Of a DNA stretch of 64,000 nucleotides, positions 45,759-55,421 are shown piece after piece. Numbering within the stretch: position 1 is the first letter of the stretch; every line of letters starts with the position of its first letter. A model generated the notes under the pieces. The model saw only the letters and a program-made list of their open reading frames with translations. It made no database searches and was not told where the DNA came from. A program made the position numbers and the translations under genes. The stretch comes from Nocardia macrotermitis (GTDB lineage: Bacteria > Actinomycetota > Actinomycetes > Mycobacteriales > Mycobacteriaceae): the NCBI RefSeq assembly GCF_009604405.1, contig NZ_WEGK01000026.1:1-64000 (forward strand), written 5' to 3'.

Positions 45759-48254
45759 ATGGTGGCCGGAAGTCCGTCCGTCGCAGTCGAATCGCTGCCC
45801 GGGACCCGAGATATCCTGCGCGAACTGGAATCCGGTGACGGCGAGTCCGTCCACCTGATCCGAGGACGCGCGGCAACCGGCAAATCCGCCCTGCTCGGCG
45901 CGATCCGCACCCGCCTGCGCGCCCGCGGCATCCCCGTCTGCGACACCGTCGCCGAGGCCCTCGCCCCCGGCGCGCGCCCCGCGCTGATCCTGGACGACGC
46001 CCACACCCTCGACCCGGTCGAGCTGGAAAAACTCAGCGCCGCAATAGGTTCGGACTGCGGCACGATCGTCGTCGCGACCCGCCCGCGCCCGCACGACAAC
46101 GCCCTGCGCGCCCTGGCCGACGCGGTGTCCCGGCGCGGCCGGGTGACCGATCTGCGCCCGCTCGGCGTGAGCGATATCGCCCCGTTCGCCCGTGAACTGG
46201 GCATGATGACCCCGCGCGCGATCGTCGAACACGTGCACCGCCGCACCGGCGGCATCCACGGCGGCGTGGTCGCCACCCTCTCCGCGGCCAGCGCGACCAG
46301 GCTCGATGCGGGCGTGGCCGCGGTGGACCGCGCGGTGGCCACCTGGGCGCGGGCGATGCTCGAGGACGCCGATCCGGATCTGCTGGACGTCTTCGTCGTC
46401 GCCACCACCGGCACCGGCCTGGACCCCGACGAACTCACCGAGATCCTGGGCACGAACTATTCCGCCGCAAGGGATCTCATCGATCGCGCGCGTGCGACGG
46501 CCCTGATCACCGACGCCGATCTGCTGCTGTCCGCGGCCGAGACCCCGCTGCGCACCCTGGTCGGCGACCGCCGCTTCCTGGCCGTGCAGCGCCGGCTGCT
46601 CCAGGCCCGCCTGGATGCCGGGCTGCTGCGCGATCACACCGCCCTGCTGCTCGCCGAATCCGGCGTCAACGATCCGCGCCTGTGCGAATTCCTCTGCGCC
46701 GCAGCGGAGAACGCGGGCGACGAGGCGGTCCGCTACTACGCCGCCGCCGCACGCGGCGGCGCGGACCGCGCCCGTATCGCGGTCCGCTGGTCCGAGGCCG
46801 CCGCCCGCATCGGCGACGGCGACACCGCCCTGCGCCTGGCCGAACCGATCCTCGCCGATCCGGCCGCGCCGCGCGCGGATCTGGCTGCGGCCGTACGGAT
46901 CTGCGCGGGCGTGTGGACCCGCCGCGGCCTGACCGCCCGCGCCGCCCGCCTCTACACCTGGCTCGGCCCGGACCGCGTCGGCGCGGACTGGGCCCTGGGC
47001 GCGAGCGTGCTGTACCTGTCGGGAGATCCGGAGGCCGCCACCACCCTGTCGGCCTCCGCGGACCTGTGGCCGCCGACCGAGGCCACCACCCGCTCCGGCC
47101 TGATCGCCGACGCCCTGTCCCGCACGATCACCGAATCCACCCGCACCACAACACTTTCCGCCGCCTCCGCGCTGATCCAGGCCGCCCGCGCCGACGCCAC
47201 CGACCGCTTCGTCCCCTGCACCGCGACCACCATCGCGACCCTGCTGTGCCTAGGCATGGGCGAACCCCACCGCGCCGCCGACGCGCTGGGCGCAGATTCC
47301 CCCTACTCAGTCCTGGCCGCGTGGACCGCGATGCTCGGCGGCGACGAGCAGACCGCCGCAGCCCTGATCACGGATCTGGACCTGGCCGCACTTACGCCAC
47401 GTGACCGTCTGCTCGCGCACGGCGTCCGGGTCGGGCTGGCCCGGCGCGGCGGCGACCACACCGTGCTCATGCTGGCCTGGCAGGCCGCGCTCCCACTCTT
47501 CGACGACGTCGGCGCGGATCTGCTGACACTGCTGCCGATCGGTGAACTGTGGTTGGCCGGCATCCGCCTGAACGACGAGAGCCGCATCGCAACGCTCGTG
47601 GAGTCGGCTCGAGAACTGTTGTCCCGCTTGGGAAATCCGCCCGCCTGGGCGAACGCCTTCCACTGGTACGCGATCCAGGCGGCGATCGCCCGCGGCTGCC
47701 CCGACGAACTGCTGCCACCGGCCCACCAACTCAAGGCCGCCGCCGAAACCGGCGATCCGCACGCCGCCACCCTGGCCGATGCGGGCCGCACCTGGATCCT
47801 GGTGCTGCGCGGCGAGGTCGACCCGGACCGGGTGACCGCCGCGGTCCGCCGACTCGCCGAGATCGGCCTGCGCTGGGATGCGGCCCGGCTGGCCAGCGAG
47901 GCCGCGCTGGCGGGCACGGACCCCGCGGATTCGACCGCACTGCTCAAACTCGCCCGCAGCGTCCGCGCCGACGCCCGCCCACCGCAACGCCCGGCCGAAC
48001 CGGTCCTCCCGCGACAGCCCGAACGCCCCACCCCCGCGCCCGCGTCGGCCTCGGTGCTGAGCGAACGCGAACGCGAGGTCGCCGAACTGGTCCTGCTGGG
48101 GATGACCTATCGCGAGATCGGCGCTCGGCTGTACATCTCGGCGAAGACGGTGGAGCATCATGTCGCGCGCATCCGACGTCGGATCGGGGCCGGGTCGCGT
48201 TCGGAGCTATTGTCGATGCTTCGCGCCATGGGACACGGTTCGCTGCTCGTGTAG
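45759..48254 (+). CDS. iniR: IniR, MalT-type LuxR regulator with ATPase
   Basis: An 831-residue STAND-class regulator. N-terminal ATPase with Walker A IRGRAATGKSALLGAI and Walker B ALILDDAHTL; a long alpha-helical repeat region; a C-terminal LuxR helix-turn-helix (LSEREREVAELVLLGMTYRE, then SAKTVEHHVARIRRRIG). Size and layout match Rv0339c (IniR), which activates iniBAC in mycobacteria. Here it lies in a three-gene unit divergent from iniB. ATG 45759 is preceded by GAGG; a GTG two codons earlier is possible. Confidence 0.9.
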   Translation: MVAGSPSVAVESLPGTRDILRELESGDGESVHLIRGRAATGKSALLGAIRTRLRARGIPVCDTVAEALAPGARPALILDDAHTLDPVELEKLSAAIGSDCGTIVVATRPRPHDNALRALADAVSRRGRVTDLRPLGVSDIAPFARELGMMTPRAIVEHVHRRTGGIHGGVVATLSAASATRLDAGVAAVDRAVATWARAMLEDADPDLLDVFVVATTGTGLDPDELTEILGTNYSAARDLIDRARATALITDADLLLSAAETPLRTLVGDRRFLAVQRRLLQARLDAGLLRDHTALLLAESGVNDPRLCEFLCAAAENAGDEAVRYYAAAARGGADRARIAVRWSEAAARIGDGDTALRLAEPILADPAAPRADLAAAVRICAGVWTRRGLTARAARLYTWLGPDRVGADWALGASVLYLSGDPEAATTLSASADLWPPTEATTRSGLIADALSRTITESTRTTTLSAASALIQAARADATDRFVPCTATTIATLLCLGMGEPHRAADALGADSPYSVLAAWTAMLGGDEQTAAALITDLDLAALTPRDRLLAHGVRVGLARRGGDHTVLMLAWQAALPLFDDVGADLLTLLPIGELWLAGIRLNDESRIATLVESARELLSRLGNPPAWANAFHWYAIQAAIARGCPDELLPPAHQLKAAAETGDPHAATLADAGRTWILVLRGEVDPDRVTAAVRRLAEIGLRWDAARLASEAALAGTDPADSTALLKLARSVRADARPPQRPAEPVLPRQPERPTPAPASASVLSEREREVAELVLLGMTYREIGARLYISAKTVEHHVARIRRRIGAGSRSELLSMLRAMGHGSLLV

Positions 48255-48300
48255 GCGGCGCGAACACGAACCAGGATGGATCGAGGGCGAGGTAACGAGG

Positions 48301-49491
48301 ATGGCCACAGGGGTGGGCCTGCGAATCGCCGACGACGAATGCCTGGCGGCGATCGTCACCGGCGGGGGCGGCGAACCCGGGGATGAGGCGTCCGAGCCGA
48401 ATTTCGTGGTGCGCGAATCGGTTCTGCACATGGCCGAGGACGGCGACACCACCCTGGGCGGGGATCCCCCTGCCGGACCGTCGCATTCGATCACCGGATT
48501 CGCCGCGGCCGTCGGCGATCCGGCGGGCATCAGCGTCGACGAGGGTGAGGCGTACCGGGCCGAGGATCTGTTGGCCACGGCCCTGTTCTGTCTGATCGAT
48601 CTGGCGGCGGCGCAGCTGAGCGGTCCCGCCGAGTTCTATGCCGTGCATCCCGCGGACTGGCCCGCCGCACAGGTGCTGGCCCTGCGTGACGCCCTGGACT
48701 ATCTGGGCCTGCGCTCGGTGGTGTTGATCAGCGAGGCGATCCTGCCCGGCGCGCACACCGGCCGCGAGTACGCCGCCGCGGCCGCCCGGGACGCGCTGGC
48801 CGCGGTGCTGTCCACCCCGGCGGGCACGACCCCGCCGGACCCCAGTCACGCGGAGAACCCGCTCGAGGCCACCGATGTGCTGCCCGCGATCCGCGAACCG
48901 ATGGCGCAGGCGTATTCCGCGGCCATCCCGGTGGACCGGTCCGCCGCGGCCGCCCCCGCGCCCGCACCCACCCCGGCCGCGGAGCCGACCGCGACCCGGG
49001 TGGCCCCGGCCGTGGCCGCCCTGCCCCCCAGCGGCCCGCGCCGCACCCCGATGCTGATCGCCGCGGCCGCCGCTGTCGGCCTGCTGCTCGGCGGTATCGC
49101 GGTGGCGCTGGTCCTGGGCAGTGGCGATTCCACTCCCGCGCCGACCGTTCCGGACGCTCGTTCCGACCTGACCCCGACGAGTCAGCCGACCACGACCACG
49201 CACCCGCCGACCACGATCCGGCACACCCCGGCCCCGGCCGTCCCGCAACCGCCGGTCCGCCGCACCGTCACCCCGCCCACGACCACAACCACTCCGCCGC
49301 CGACCACGACCCCGCGCACCACCACGCCGACCTATCCGACCGTGACCGCGCCCCCGAGCGATACGCCCTACCCGAGCAACCCCTGGGATGCCCCGCCGAG
49401 CCAATCGCCGTACTTTCCATACACTTTCGACCCCTACCCGACCTTTCCGACGGCCCCGACCTACGGTTTCCCCTCCTCGGGCTTCCCATGA
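48301..49491 (+). CDS. Membrane-anchored truncated Hsp70-like protein
   Basis: A 396-residue protein. Residues 1-180 resemble only the first half of an Hsp70 nucleotide-binding domain, with an altered phosphate loop (MATGVGLRIADDECLAAIV) and the region FYAVHPADWPAAQVLALRDA like the VPAYF-D-x-QR-x-A segment. Then come an Ala/Pro linker, one membrane segment (MLIAAAAAVGLLLGGIAVAL) and a Thr/Pro/Ser-rich external tail ending in Tyr/Phe/Pro. It cannot bind nucleotide as a complete Hsp70 would. It flanks iniR on the other side from the larger Hsp70-like protein and is 46 bases downstream. ATG 48301 is preceded by GAGG. Confidence 0.78.
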   Translation: MATGVGLRIADDECLAAIVTGGGGEPGDEASEPNFVVRESVLHMAEDGDTTLGGDPPAGPSHSITGFAAAVGDPAGISVDEGEAYRAEDLLATALFCLIDLAAAQLSGPAEFYAVHPADWPAAQVLALRDALDYLGLRSVVLISEAILPGAHTGREYAAAAARDALAAVLSTPAGTTPPDPSHAENPLEATDVLPAIREPMAQAYSAAIPVDRSAAAAPAPAPTPAAEPTATRVAPAVAALPPSGPRRTPMLIAAAAAVGLLLGGIAVALVLGSGDSTPAPTVPDARSDLTPTSQPTTTTHPPTTIRHTPAPAVPQPPVRRTVTPPTTTTTPPPTTTPRTTTPTYPTVTAPPSDTPYPSNPWDAPPSQSPYFPYTFDPYPTFPTAPTYGFPSSGFP

Positions 49492-49660
49492 TCGGTTCGT
49501 AGGGAACTTCCCGCGTTTGTGCCTTAAAGTGGTGCGCTGACCGTAACAATTCGGCGCCCGGCCGGAGGGTGCGGTCGCAACAGAGCGAGGGTCGTTGTCG
49601 CGCAACGAAACACGGCACTCGGATCTACCGGCACAATCGGGTGCCCTACGAAGGGACTTC

Positions 49661-51028
49661 ATGCGCAAGTTGACGGGCCGTCGCGCAACGGTCAAAGCTT
49701 CCACCGTCGCAATCGCCTCGACCCTGCTCCTGAGTCCCCTGCTCGGCACCGCGCCCGCCGCCGCCGCACCCGCTCCGGCGACCGCACAGCTGAAGGCCGA
49801 TCAGTTACCGCCCGCCTTGGTCCAGGCCATCGCCCGGGATCTGAAGATGAGTCCGGCGCAGTATCTCGACCGTGCCGCCAAGGCCCAGCAGTTGCGCGAC
49901 TACGCGCACAAGTTCCGGTCCGCGCACCCGGAGCAGTTCGCCGGTGCCTGGATGACGCGCGACGGTAAGCCGACGATGGCCGTCACCTCGCTCGAGGCCG
50001 CGCACACCGCGTCCTCGGCCGGATATCAGACCCGGCTGGCCCCGATCTCGGCGGACAAGCTGGAGAATTCGCTCGATCAGCTGACGCAGTGGATCAACGC
50101 GCTACCCCGGCAGGTCTCCGCGGCGATCAACTCGGTCGCGATCGACGTACTGAACAGCCAGCTGATCCTCACCGTCGCCAACACCCCGGCCGGCAAACTG
50201 CTGAACCTGCCGACGCTGATCGCCAACGTCAAGGTGATCCTGTCCCCCGACGGCGGCGGCCCGGTCGATCACCACCCGATGGGCGGCGACACCTACATCA
50301 GCGCGCCCACCTCGCTGCACGATTCCGCGCTCAAGACCGTGGATGTCTGCTCGTTCGGTTTCAACAGCGTCGACTCGCACGGCACCGCGTTGAATATCAG
50401 TGCGGGACACTGTGATCCGAATCTGGGCAAGGGCAACCAGCAGGCCGGGGTGTGGGTGCCCGATCCGCGCAACCTGAAGTCCAGCCCGCAGGCGGGTTCG
50501 TTCGTGAACGCCCAGCTCGGCGGCGCGAGCGGCCTGGACTACTCGGTCATCAAGCTGACCGACCGCGCGGTGAAGGCCGGAATGGACCGGCCCACGGTGC
50601 GCGGCGCGAACGGCACCACCCTGACGCTGACCGGCACCGCGGAGCCGGTGACCGGCGCACCGGTCTGCAAATCCGGCCAGTCCTCCACGTTCACCTGCGG
50701 TTACGTCGTCGCGGACCGGGTCGAGACGCAGCTGTACACCGCGGAGGGCGAGTCCAAGACGGTCCGCGGTTTCGCCAGTTCGGCCTGCACCCTGGGCGGG
50801 GACAGCGGCGGCGCGATCGTCACCGGTACGCTCGCACTCGGCATCACCAGCGGTTCCAACGCGGCCGACGCACCGGACTGCAAGGAGGCCAATATCGACC
50901 TCGCGCAGTACGGCGGTACGGCTTCGCTCGGTATTCCGATCCGGTCGATCCTGGCCGACATCGATGCCAAATCCGGTGGCGGGCTCGGCTCGGGGATCAC
51001 GGTCCGCGTGCGGCCGAATGCCGGATGA
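49661..51028 (+). CDS. Secreted chymotrypsin-like (S1) serine protease
   Basis: A 455-residue exported protease. The signal peptide (STVAIASTLLLSPLLGTAPA) is followed by a propeptide of about 190 residues and a catalytic domain with the triad His in NISAGHCDPN, Asp in GLDYSVIKL and Ser in CTLGGDSGGAIVTG. It resembles streptogrisin/alpha-lytic-type enzymes, which need the propeptide to fold, and has paired Cys residues. ATG 49661 has GAAGGGA upstream. Its paralogue follows 86 bases downstream. Substrate unknown. Confidence 0.9.
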   Translation: MRKLTGRRATVKASTVAIASTLLLSPLLGTAPAAAAPAPATAQLKADQLPPALVQAIARDLKMSPAQYLDRAAKAQQLRDYAHKFRSAHPEQFAGAWMTRDGKPTMAVTSLEAAHTASSAGYQTRLAPISADKLENSLDQLTQWINALPRQVSAAINSVAIDVLNSQLILTVANTPAGKLLNLPTLIANVKVILSPDGGGPVDHHPMGGDTYISAPTSLHDSALKTVDVCSFGFNSVDSHGTALNISAGHCDPNLGKGNQQAGVWVPDPRNLKSSPQAGSFVNAQLGGASGLDYSVIKLTDRAVKAGMDRPTVRGANGTTLTLTGTAEPVTGAPVCKSGQSSTFTCGYVVADRVETQLYTAEGESKTVRGFASSACTLGGDSGGAIVTGTLALGITSGSNAADAPDCKEANIDLAQYGGTASLGIPIRSILADIDAKSGGGLGSGITVRVRPNAG

Positions 51029-51114
51029 GTGTGAATTGTCCTGAATTTCTCCCGAACGATTTCGGCATGTGCTCCAGCGCGGCCGATCACCCGACGTGAT
51101 AAGTAGGCATCAGA

Positions 51115-52488
51115 GTGCGAAACCCATATAGTCGGCACATGCTCCTGCCACGCCATCTGCCTTCGCGCGCTGCCCGACGCGGCTCGCGCAACCGTTTCCG
51201 CGACGCAGCGGTCGCCGCCTCGGCGGCGATGCTGGTGCTGGGCCCGCTGGCGGCCACGGCATCGGCGGATCCGGCCAAGGCGCCCACGCCGAATCTGCCG
51301 GTCGATCTGGCCGCGGCGGTGCAGCGGGATCTGAAGATCTCCCCGCAGGAGTACCTGCACCGGGCCGACGTGGCCCAGCAGGTGAGCGATTTCTCGACCA
51401 CCGCCGAGCGGCAGTACCCGCAGACCTTCGCCGGAGCCTGGCTGAACGACGCCGGTAAGGCCGTGGTCGCGCTGGCTCCCGGCGCGGGTCACGACGACGC
51501 CGCGAAGGCCGCGGCCAAGGCCGGTTACCAGGTCAAGCAGGTCGCCAAGACCGAGACCGCGTTGCGCAGCGAGAAGAACACCTTCCAGCAGTGGCTGTCC
51601 GGTCAGCCCAAGTCGGTGTCGGGGCAGGTGCGCGGCGCGGTGATCGACACCGTGAACAACGCGCTCGCGGTCCGCGTCGACAAGGCCGGACTGCCGATGC
51701 CCGGATTCATCGATCCGGCGCGGGTGATCGTGATGGCCGCCGCGCCGACCGGTCCGCAGCAGTCCGATATCGCGAAGGCGTCCGCCGTCGCGGGGCAGAT
51801 GCGCACCAGCCAGATCGCCGCCGGTGACGCGTACGCCTCGGTCGCGGGCAAGATGCAGCTGATCTGCTCCTCGGGCTTCAACGGTGTCGATGGCCGCGGC
51901 AACGTCGTCAACATCACCGCCGGTCACTGCGATCCGAACATCCCCGCCGCGGGCACCGCGAACGCCCCGGCCATGTACGAGGTCGCGCCGGGCGAGCACC
52001 TGGGCGCGCAGCTGGGCACCTTCCAGAAGTCGGTGCTGGGCGCGCAGGACTACTCGATCGTCGCGATCAACAGCGCGTCGCGGAACCGCTTCAGCAACAA
52101 CCTGGTTCGCGTTCCGGGGCGGGCCCCGCTGGCCATCACCGGCGTCGCGAATCCGGTCATCGGCGCGCCGGTCTGCAAGTCGGGTTCGCGCACCGGTTTC
52201 AGCTGCGGTGTGGTGAGCGCGGTCGACCAGGAGGTCCAGGTCGGCGATCACAACCTGGAGCACTCGTTCTCCGCGAGCATCTGCGCGCTGCCCGGTGATT
52301 CGGGCGGGCCGCTGGTGTCCGGGACGAAGGCGCTGGGCGTGTCCAGCGCGTCGTCGGTGGCCGACTACCCGATCTGCGCGATCCCCGACCTGATCGGCGC
52401 ACTCACCGGTAACGCGCCCCAGCTGTTCGCCCAGCCCGTCAGCGCGATCCTGTCCGCCAACCCGGGTCTGCGCCTGCGCACCAACTGA
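51115..52488 (+). CDS. Secreted S1 serine protease, paralogue
   Basis: A protease of 449-457 residues with the same order: signal peptide (AAVAASAAMLVLGPLAATA), propeptide, triad His in NITAGHCDPN, Asp in AQDYSIVAI, Ser in CALPGDSGGPLVSG. The first in-frame start is GTG 51115; ATG 51139 gives a shorter N-terminus and may be right. CATATAGT just before it looks like a -10 element, which would favour the later start. A long hairpin terminator follows at 52497-52533. Confidence 0.9.
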   Translation: MRNPYSRHMLLPRHLPSRAARRGSRNRFRDAAVAASAAMLVLGPLAATASADPAKAPTPNLPVDLAAAVQRDLKISPQEYLHRADVAQQVSDFSTTAERQYPQTFAGAWLNDAGKAVVALAPGAGHDDAAKAAAKAGYQVKQVAKTETALRSEKNTFQQWLSGQPKSVSGQVRGAVIDTVNNALAVRVDKAGLPMPGFIDPARVIVMAAAPTGPQQSDIAKASAVAGQMRTSQIAAGDAYASVAGKMQLICSSGFNGVDGRGNVVNITAGHCDPNIPAAGTANAPAMYEVAPGEHLGAQLGTFQKSVLGAQDYSIVAINSASRNRFSNNLVRVPGRAPLAITGVANPVIGAPVCKSGSRTGFSCGVVSAVDQEVQVGDHNLEHSFSASICALPGDSGGPLVSGTKALGVSSASSVADYPICAIPDLIGALTGNAPQLFAQPVSAILSANPGLRLRTN

Positions 52489-52496
52489 TTTCCCGT

Positions 52497-52533
52497 CGAA
52501 AGGGCCGACAGCACACCGCTGTCGGCCCTTTCG
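52497..52533 (+). terminator. Terminator after the second protease
   Basis: CGAAAGGGCCGACAGC (52497-52512) and GCTGTCGGCCCTTTCG (52518-52533) make a perfect 16-bp stem with a 5-base loop, 9 bases past the stop. Confidence 0.9.
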
Positions 52534-52830
52534 CATGTTCGCCGGTCGTTGTCCGGGCACACGATGTGGCAGTTCAACGGCGGTGCTGGGTGGTTACCCG
52601 GTCACGGCACATCCGGCATTCTGGTGATATGCATCCGATCGTGGCGCACCGCCCCGGCCCCGAGCCGCGGTCGGATATCCCACGACGTCACCGAATTCCG
52701 CCGCCCCGGGGAAACGACGGCCCGCTGCCGTTGCCCGGGCCGGACCTGGATCGACGCGGCGGATGCGGAGGATCCTGTCCGGAGTCGATACCGGCTGTCG
52801 GAGCGGGTGAGCGAAGCGGAGGCAAAGATA
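52534..52830. other. Spacer between the protease and the NRDE gene
   Basis: No gene is supported. The end of it, GTGAGCGAAGCGGAGGCAAA at 52807-52826, matches the tail of the structured repeat and includes GGAGG before the NRDE start at 52831. No outer arms of the repeat are visible, so only the tail is present. Confidence 0.5.
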
Positions 52831-53667
52831 ATGTGTCTGGTTCTGACTGCGTGGCGGGCGCACCCCGAGTACCGGTTGATCGTGGCGGCCAATCGGGACG
52901 AGTTCTATACCCGGCCGACCGATTCCATGCGATGGTGGCCCGAGGTGGACGGGTTGCTGGCGGGGCGGGATCTGGGGGCGGCGGGCGCGGTTCCCGGGAC
53001 CTGGCTGGGGTTGATGGGCGCGGCGCATCGGTTCGCGGCGGTGACGAATGTGCGTGGGCCGGGCGAGGATCGCACCGAGACGCGTTCGCGCGGTGCGCTG
53101 CTGATGGATTTCCTGCGCGGTGAGCTCGCGCCGAAGAAGTTCCTCACCACGATCGGTCCGGACCGCTACAACGGCTACAACCTGATCGTCTCGGACCTCC
53201 AGACGCTGTGGTGGCACAGCAATCGCAGCGCGCACACCCCGCTGGAGCTGCCGCCGGGCCTGCACGGGCTGTCCAACGGCGCGCTGCTCGGTTCGGCGAA
53301 CACCCTGCGCGACACCGTGATCCGCACCGACACCGACGCACCGGCCTGGCCGAAGGTGCGCGAGGGACTGCGAGCTCTGGGTGCCGCCGTCGCGCACGAT
53401 CCCAGCGATGTGGACGGCTATTTCACCGTGCTGGCCGACCGCACGATCGCGCCCGACGACGAATTGCCTTCCACCGGACTGCCATTGGCCCGCGAGCGCA
53501 TCGTCTCGGCACGTTTCATCCCCAGCACCGATCACGGAACCCGGTGCAGCACAGTGCTGCTGGTGCGTGAGGACGGCGAGTTCACGGTCGCCGAACGATC
53601 CTTCGCCATCCACGGCCGTCCGCTGGGCGAGGTGTCGTTCAGCGGGCGTCTGGCCCTACCGGACTGA
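52831..53667 (+). CDS. NRDE/TANGO2 family protein
   Basis: A 278-residue member of the NRDE (TANGO2) family, named for the N-R-D-E motif, here LIVAANRDEFYTRPT. Conserved regions include MCLVLTAWRAHP at the N-terminus (a Cys at position 2), AVTNVRGP, the GLSNG motif and the C-terminal CSTVLLV. Members have an Ntn-hydrolase-like fold, and animal TANGO2 has been tied to heme and lipid handling; bacterial roles are not established. ATG 52831 is chosen because residue 2 is the conserved Cys. The ribosome-binding sequence is repeat-like. Confidence 0.92.
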   Translation: MCLVLTAWRAHPEYRLIVAANRDEFYTRPTDSMRWWPEVDGLLAGRDLGAAGAVPGTWLGLMGAAHRFAAVTNVRGPGEDRTETRSRGALLMDFLRGELAPKKFLTTIGPDRYNGYNLIVSDLQTLWWHSNRSAHTPLELPPGLHGLSNGALLGSANTLRDTVIRTDTDAPAWPKVREGLRALGAAVAHDPSDVDGYFTVLADRTIAPDDELPSTGLPLARERIVSARFIPSTDHGTRCSTVLLVREDGEFTVAERSFAIHGRPLGEVSFSGRLALPD

Positions 53668-53681
53668 TCCGGAAAACGCGC

Positions 53682-54398
53682 TCAGCGACCGGGATTCGCC
53701 CACTGGGTGGTGCCGTCCTTGGCCTTCCAGGTGTTCTGGAGCTCGATGACGGACTGGTTCAGCGGCGGACCGCCCGCCATGATCGTGCCCAGCACACCAC
53801 CGCCGATACCGCCCAGGATCAACCCGGGGATGCACACGATCCAGAAGGTGAGCACGCAACCGACCAGACCGCCGATCACCGCGCCGACCAGACCGCCGAC
53901 CGCGAACGCCAGCCCCGCCTTGGTCGCGACGTCGTTGAACGCCCGCTGATTCTCGACCGCCGAGGCAACGGGCTTGGCCTGCAACGGTTTCCCGTCGACC
54001 GAGGCATCGACCAGCCGCGGCGCGATCGGCTTGCTCAGATCCACACCGGCGGGGCGGACCGGGGTCAGATCGAGTTCGCGGCCGTCGGCGCGCAGCACCG
54101 GGGTGACCGGGATCCGCACCCCGGACACGCGGAAGTCCAGCGGCAGTTCGAGGGCGATGGCGCCGGTGGAATCCTTGACGTTCACGACCCGCCGGGTCTG
54201 TCCGGGCGTCGCGCCCGGCTTGTCGACCAGCTGGAACGTACCGTTCTTCAGCTTGGTGACGACCGTCTTCCCGACCTGCGCGGCCGAGTACTCGAGCTGC
54301 GGCCGGGTGGGTGCAGGGGCGGCGTGCGCGGTACCCAGCCCGACGGTCATCGAGCCGATGACCACGGCCGCCGCCGCAGCGCTTCTGCGGAACGTCAT
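53682..54398 (-). CDS. Secreted glycine-rich protein (first paralogue)
   Basis: A 238-residue exported protein. Signal peptide (RRSAAAAAVVIGSMTVGLGT, cleaved near AHA-AP), a beta-rich domain (FQLVDKPGATPGQTRRVVNV; LPLDFRVSGVRIPVTPVL) and a C-terminal glycine-zipper-like hydrophobic region (LAFAVGGLVGAVIGGLVG; CIPGLILGGIGGGVLGTIM). The zipper could span a membrane or oligomerise. Its homologue lies directly upstream on the same strand. I recognise no function. Confidence 0.82.
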   Translation of the reverse strand: MTFRRSAAAAAVVIGSMTVGLGTAHAAPAPTRPQLEYSAAQVGKTVVTKLKNGTFQLVDKPGATPGQTRRVVNVKDSTGAIALELPLDFRVSGVRIPVTPVLRADGRELDLTPVRPAGVDLSKPIAPRLVDASVDGKPLQAKPVASAVENQRAFNDVATKAGLAFAVGGLVGAVIGGLVGCVLTFWIVCIPGLILGGIGGGVLGTIMAGGPPLNQSVIELQNTWKAKDGTTQWANPGR

Positions 54399-54488
54399 TC
54401 GGTATTCCAATCCTTCATCAGTTTCGGGCGTGATCTTAGCCGAACCGGGCGGATCGGGCCGGGCTTCGCGGCGGGACCGACACCACGA

Positions 54489-54527
54489 GACCGGCCCGCC
54501 CTCACGAAACGCGAGAGCGGGCCGGTC
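54489..54527 (-). terminator. Terminator between the two secreted paralogues
   Basis: GACCGGCCCGC (54489-54499) and GCGGGCCGGTC (54517-54527) are perfect 11-base arms, with an inner CTC/GAG pair. It follows the gene at 54543-55421 by 16 bases. Confidence 0.75.
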
Positions 54528-54542
54528 TGCTGGAAATCGGGA

Positions 54543-55421
54543 TTACTTGTGCGCCTTGTTCGCCGACGGTGCGGGGGTGACGCCGACGGCCTGCGCCCAC
54601 TTGCTCTTACCGGCCGGGGTCTGCATGGTGTGGACCAGTTCCATACCCGCGGCGACCAGGGTCGGACCGCCGACGGCAATGGTGCCCAGCACGCCACCGA
54701 GGGTCGCGCCGACCGGAATGCCGGCGAGGCAGCCCACACCGAACAGCGGCAGACCGAAGATGCAGCCGACGACCGCGCCGATCGCCATGCCGACGAAGCT
54801 GCCGATACCGGTGGCCAGACCGAACTTCGTCGCGAAGTCGCTCATCGCGGCGTTGTCCTCCTGCGGGGAGGCGATGTCCTTGGCCTGCGGGACCACGCTC
54901 TGCTTCTTGACCGCGGTCTGCTGCGTCGAGGCGCTCTGCGCGGCCGCCTCGCTCAGCTTCGCCTGCGCCCGGGCGTCGGCCTTGGACTGCGGTACCGCGA
55001 TCGGGGTGCCCTCGGTGGTGAACGGCTGCGCGATCACGGTGGCTTTCGAGATATCCGTACCGGTAGGTTTGGTCGGCGTCAGTTGCAGCACCTTACCGCC
55101 GTCTTTCACAACGGGAACGACCGGAATCCGGACACCGGAGATCCGGTAATCCAGCGGCATTTCCATCGCAATTCTGCCGGCCTTGTCTTTCACATTGACA
55201 ATTTGCTGCGGCGCGGCCTGCGGGGTGGCGCCGGGCTTCGCGACCACCTGGAAGGTTCCCCCCTGCAAGGTGGCCACCACCGCCTTGTCGACCAGTTTGA
55301 CCGAGTAGTCGATCGCATCCTTGGCCGGCTTGGGAGCAGGAGCGGCATGCGCGGTACCGACGGCTGCGGTCATTGCACCGATGACCAGTGCGGCACCCGC
55401 GGTAGCGGAGCGGAACTTCAT
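54543..55421 (-). CDS. Secreted glycine-rich protein (second paralogue)
   Basis: A 292-residue homologue of the preceding gene: signal peptide (AGAALVIGAMTAAVGTAHA), beta-rich domain (FQVVAKPGATPQAAPQQIVN; MPLDYRISGVRIPVVPVV), then an inserted Ala/Gln/Lys-rich helix region (about residues 150-190) and the glycine-zipper end (FGLATGIGSFVGMAIGAVVG; LAGIPVGATLGGVLGTIAVG). A terminator separates the two genes, so they may be separately transcribed. The function is unknown. Confidence 0.82.
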   Translation of the reverse strand: MKFRSATAGAALVIGAMTAAVGTAHAAPAPKPAKDAIDYSVKLVDKAVVATLQGGTFQVVAKPGATPQAAPQQIVNVKDKAGRIAMEMPLDYRISGVRIPVVPVVKDGGKVLQLTPTKPTGTDISKATVIAQPFTTEGTPIAVPQSKADARAQAKLSEAAAQSASTQQTAVKKQSVVPQAKDIASPQEDNAAMSDFATKFGLATGIGSFVGMAIGAVVGCIFGLPLFGVGCLAGIPVGATLGGVLGTIAVGGPTLVAAGMELVHTMQTPAGKSKWAQAVGVTPAPSANKAHK

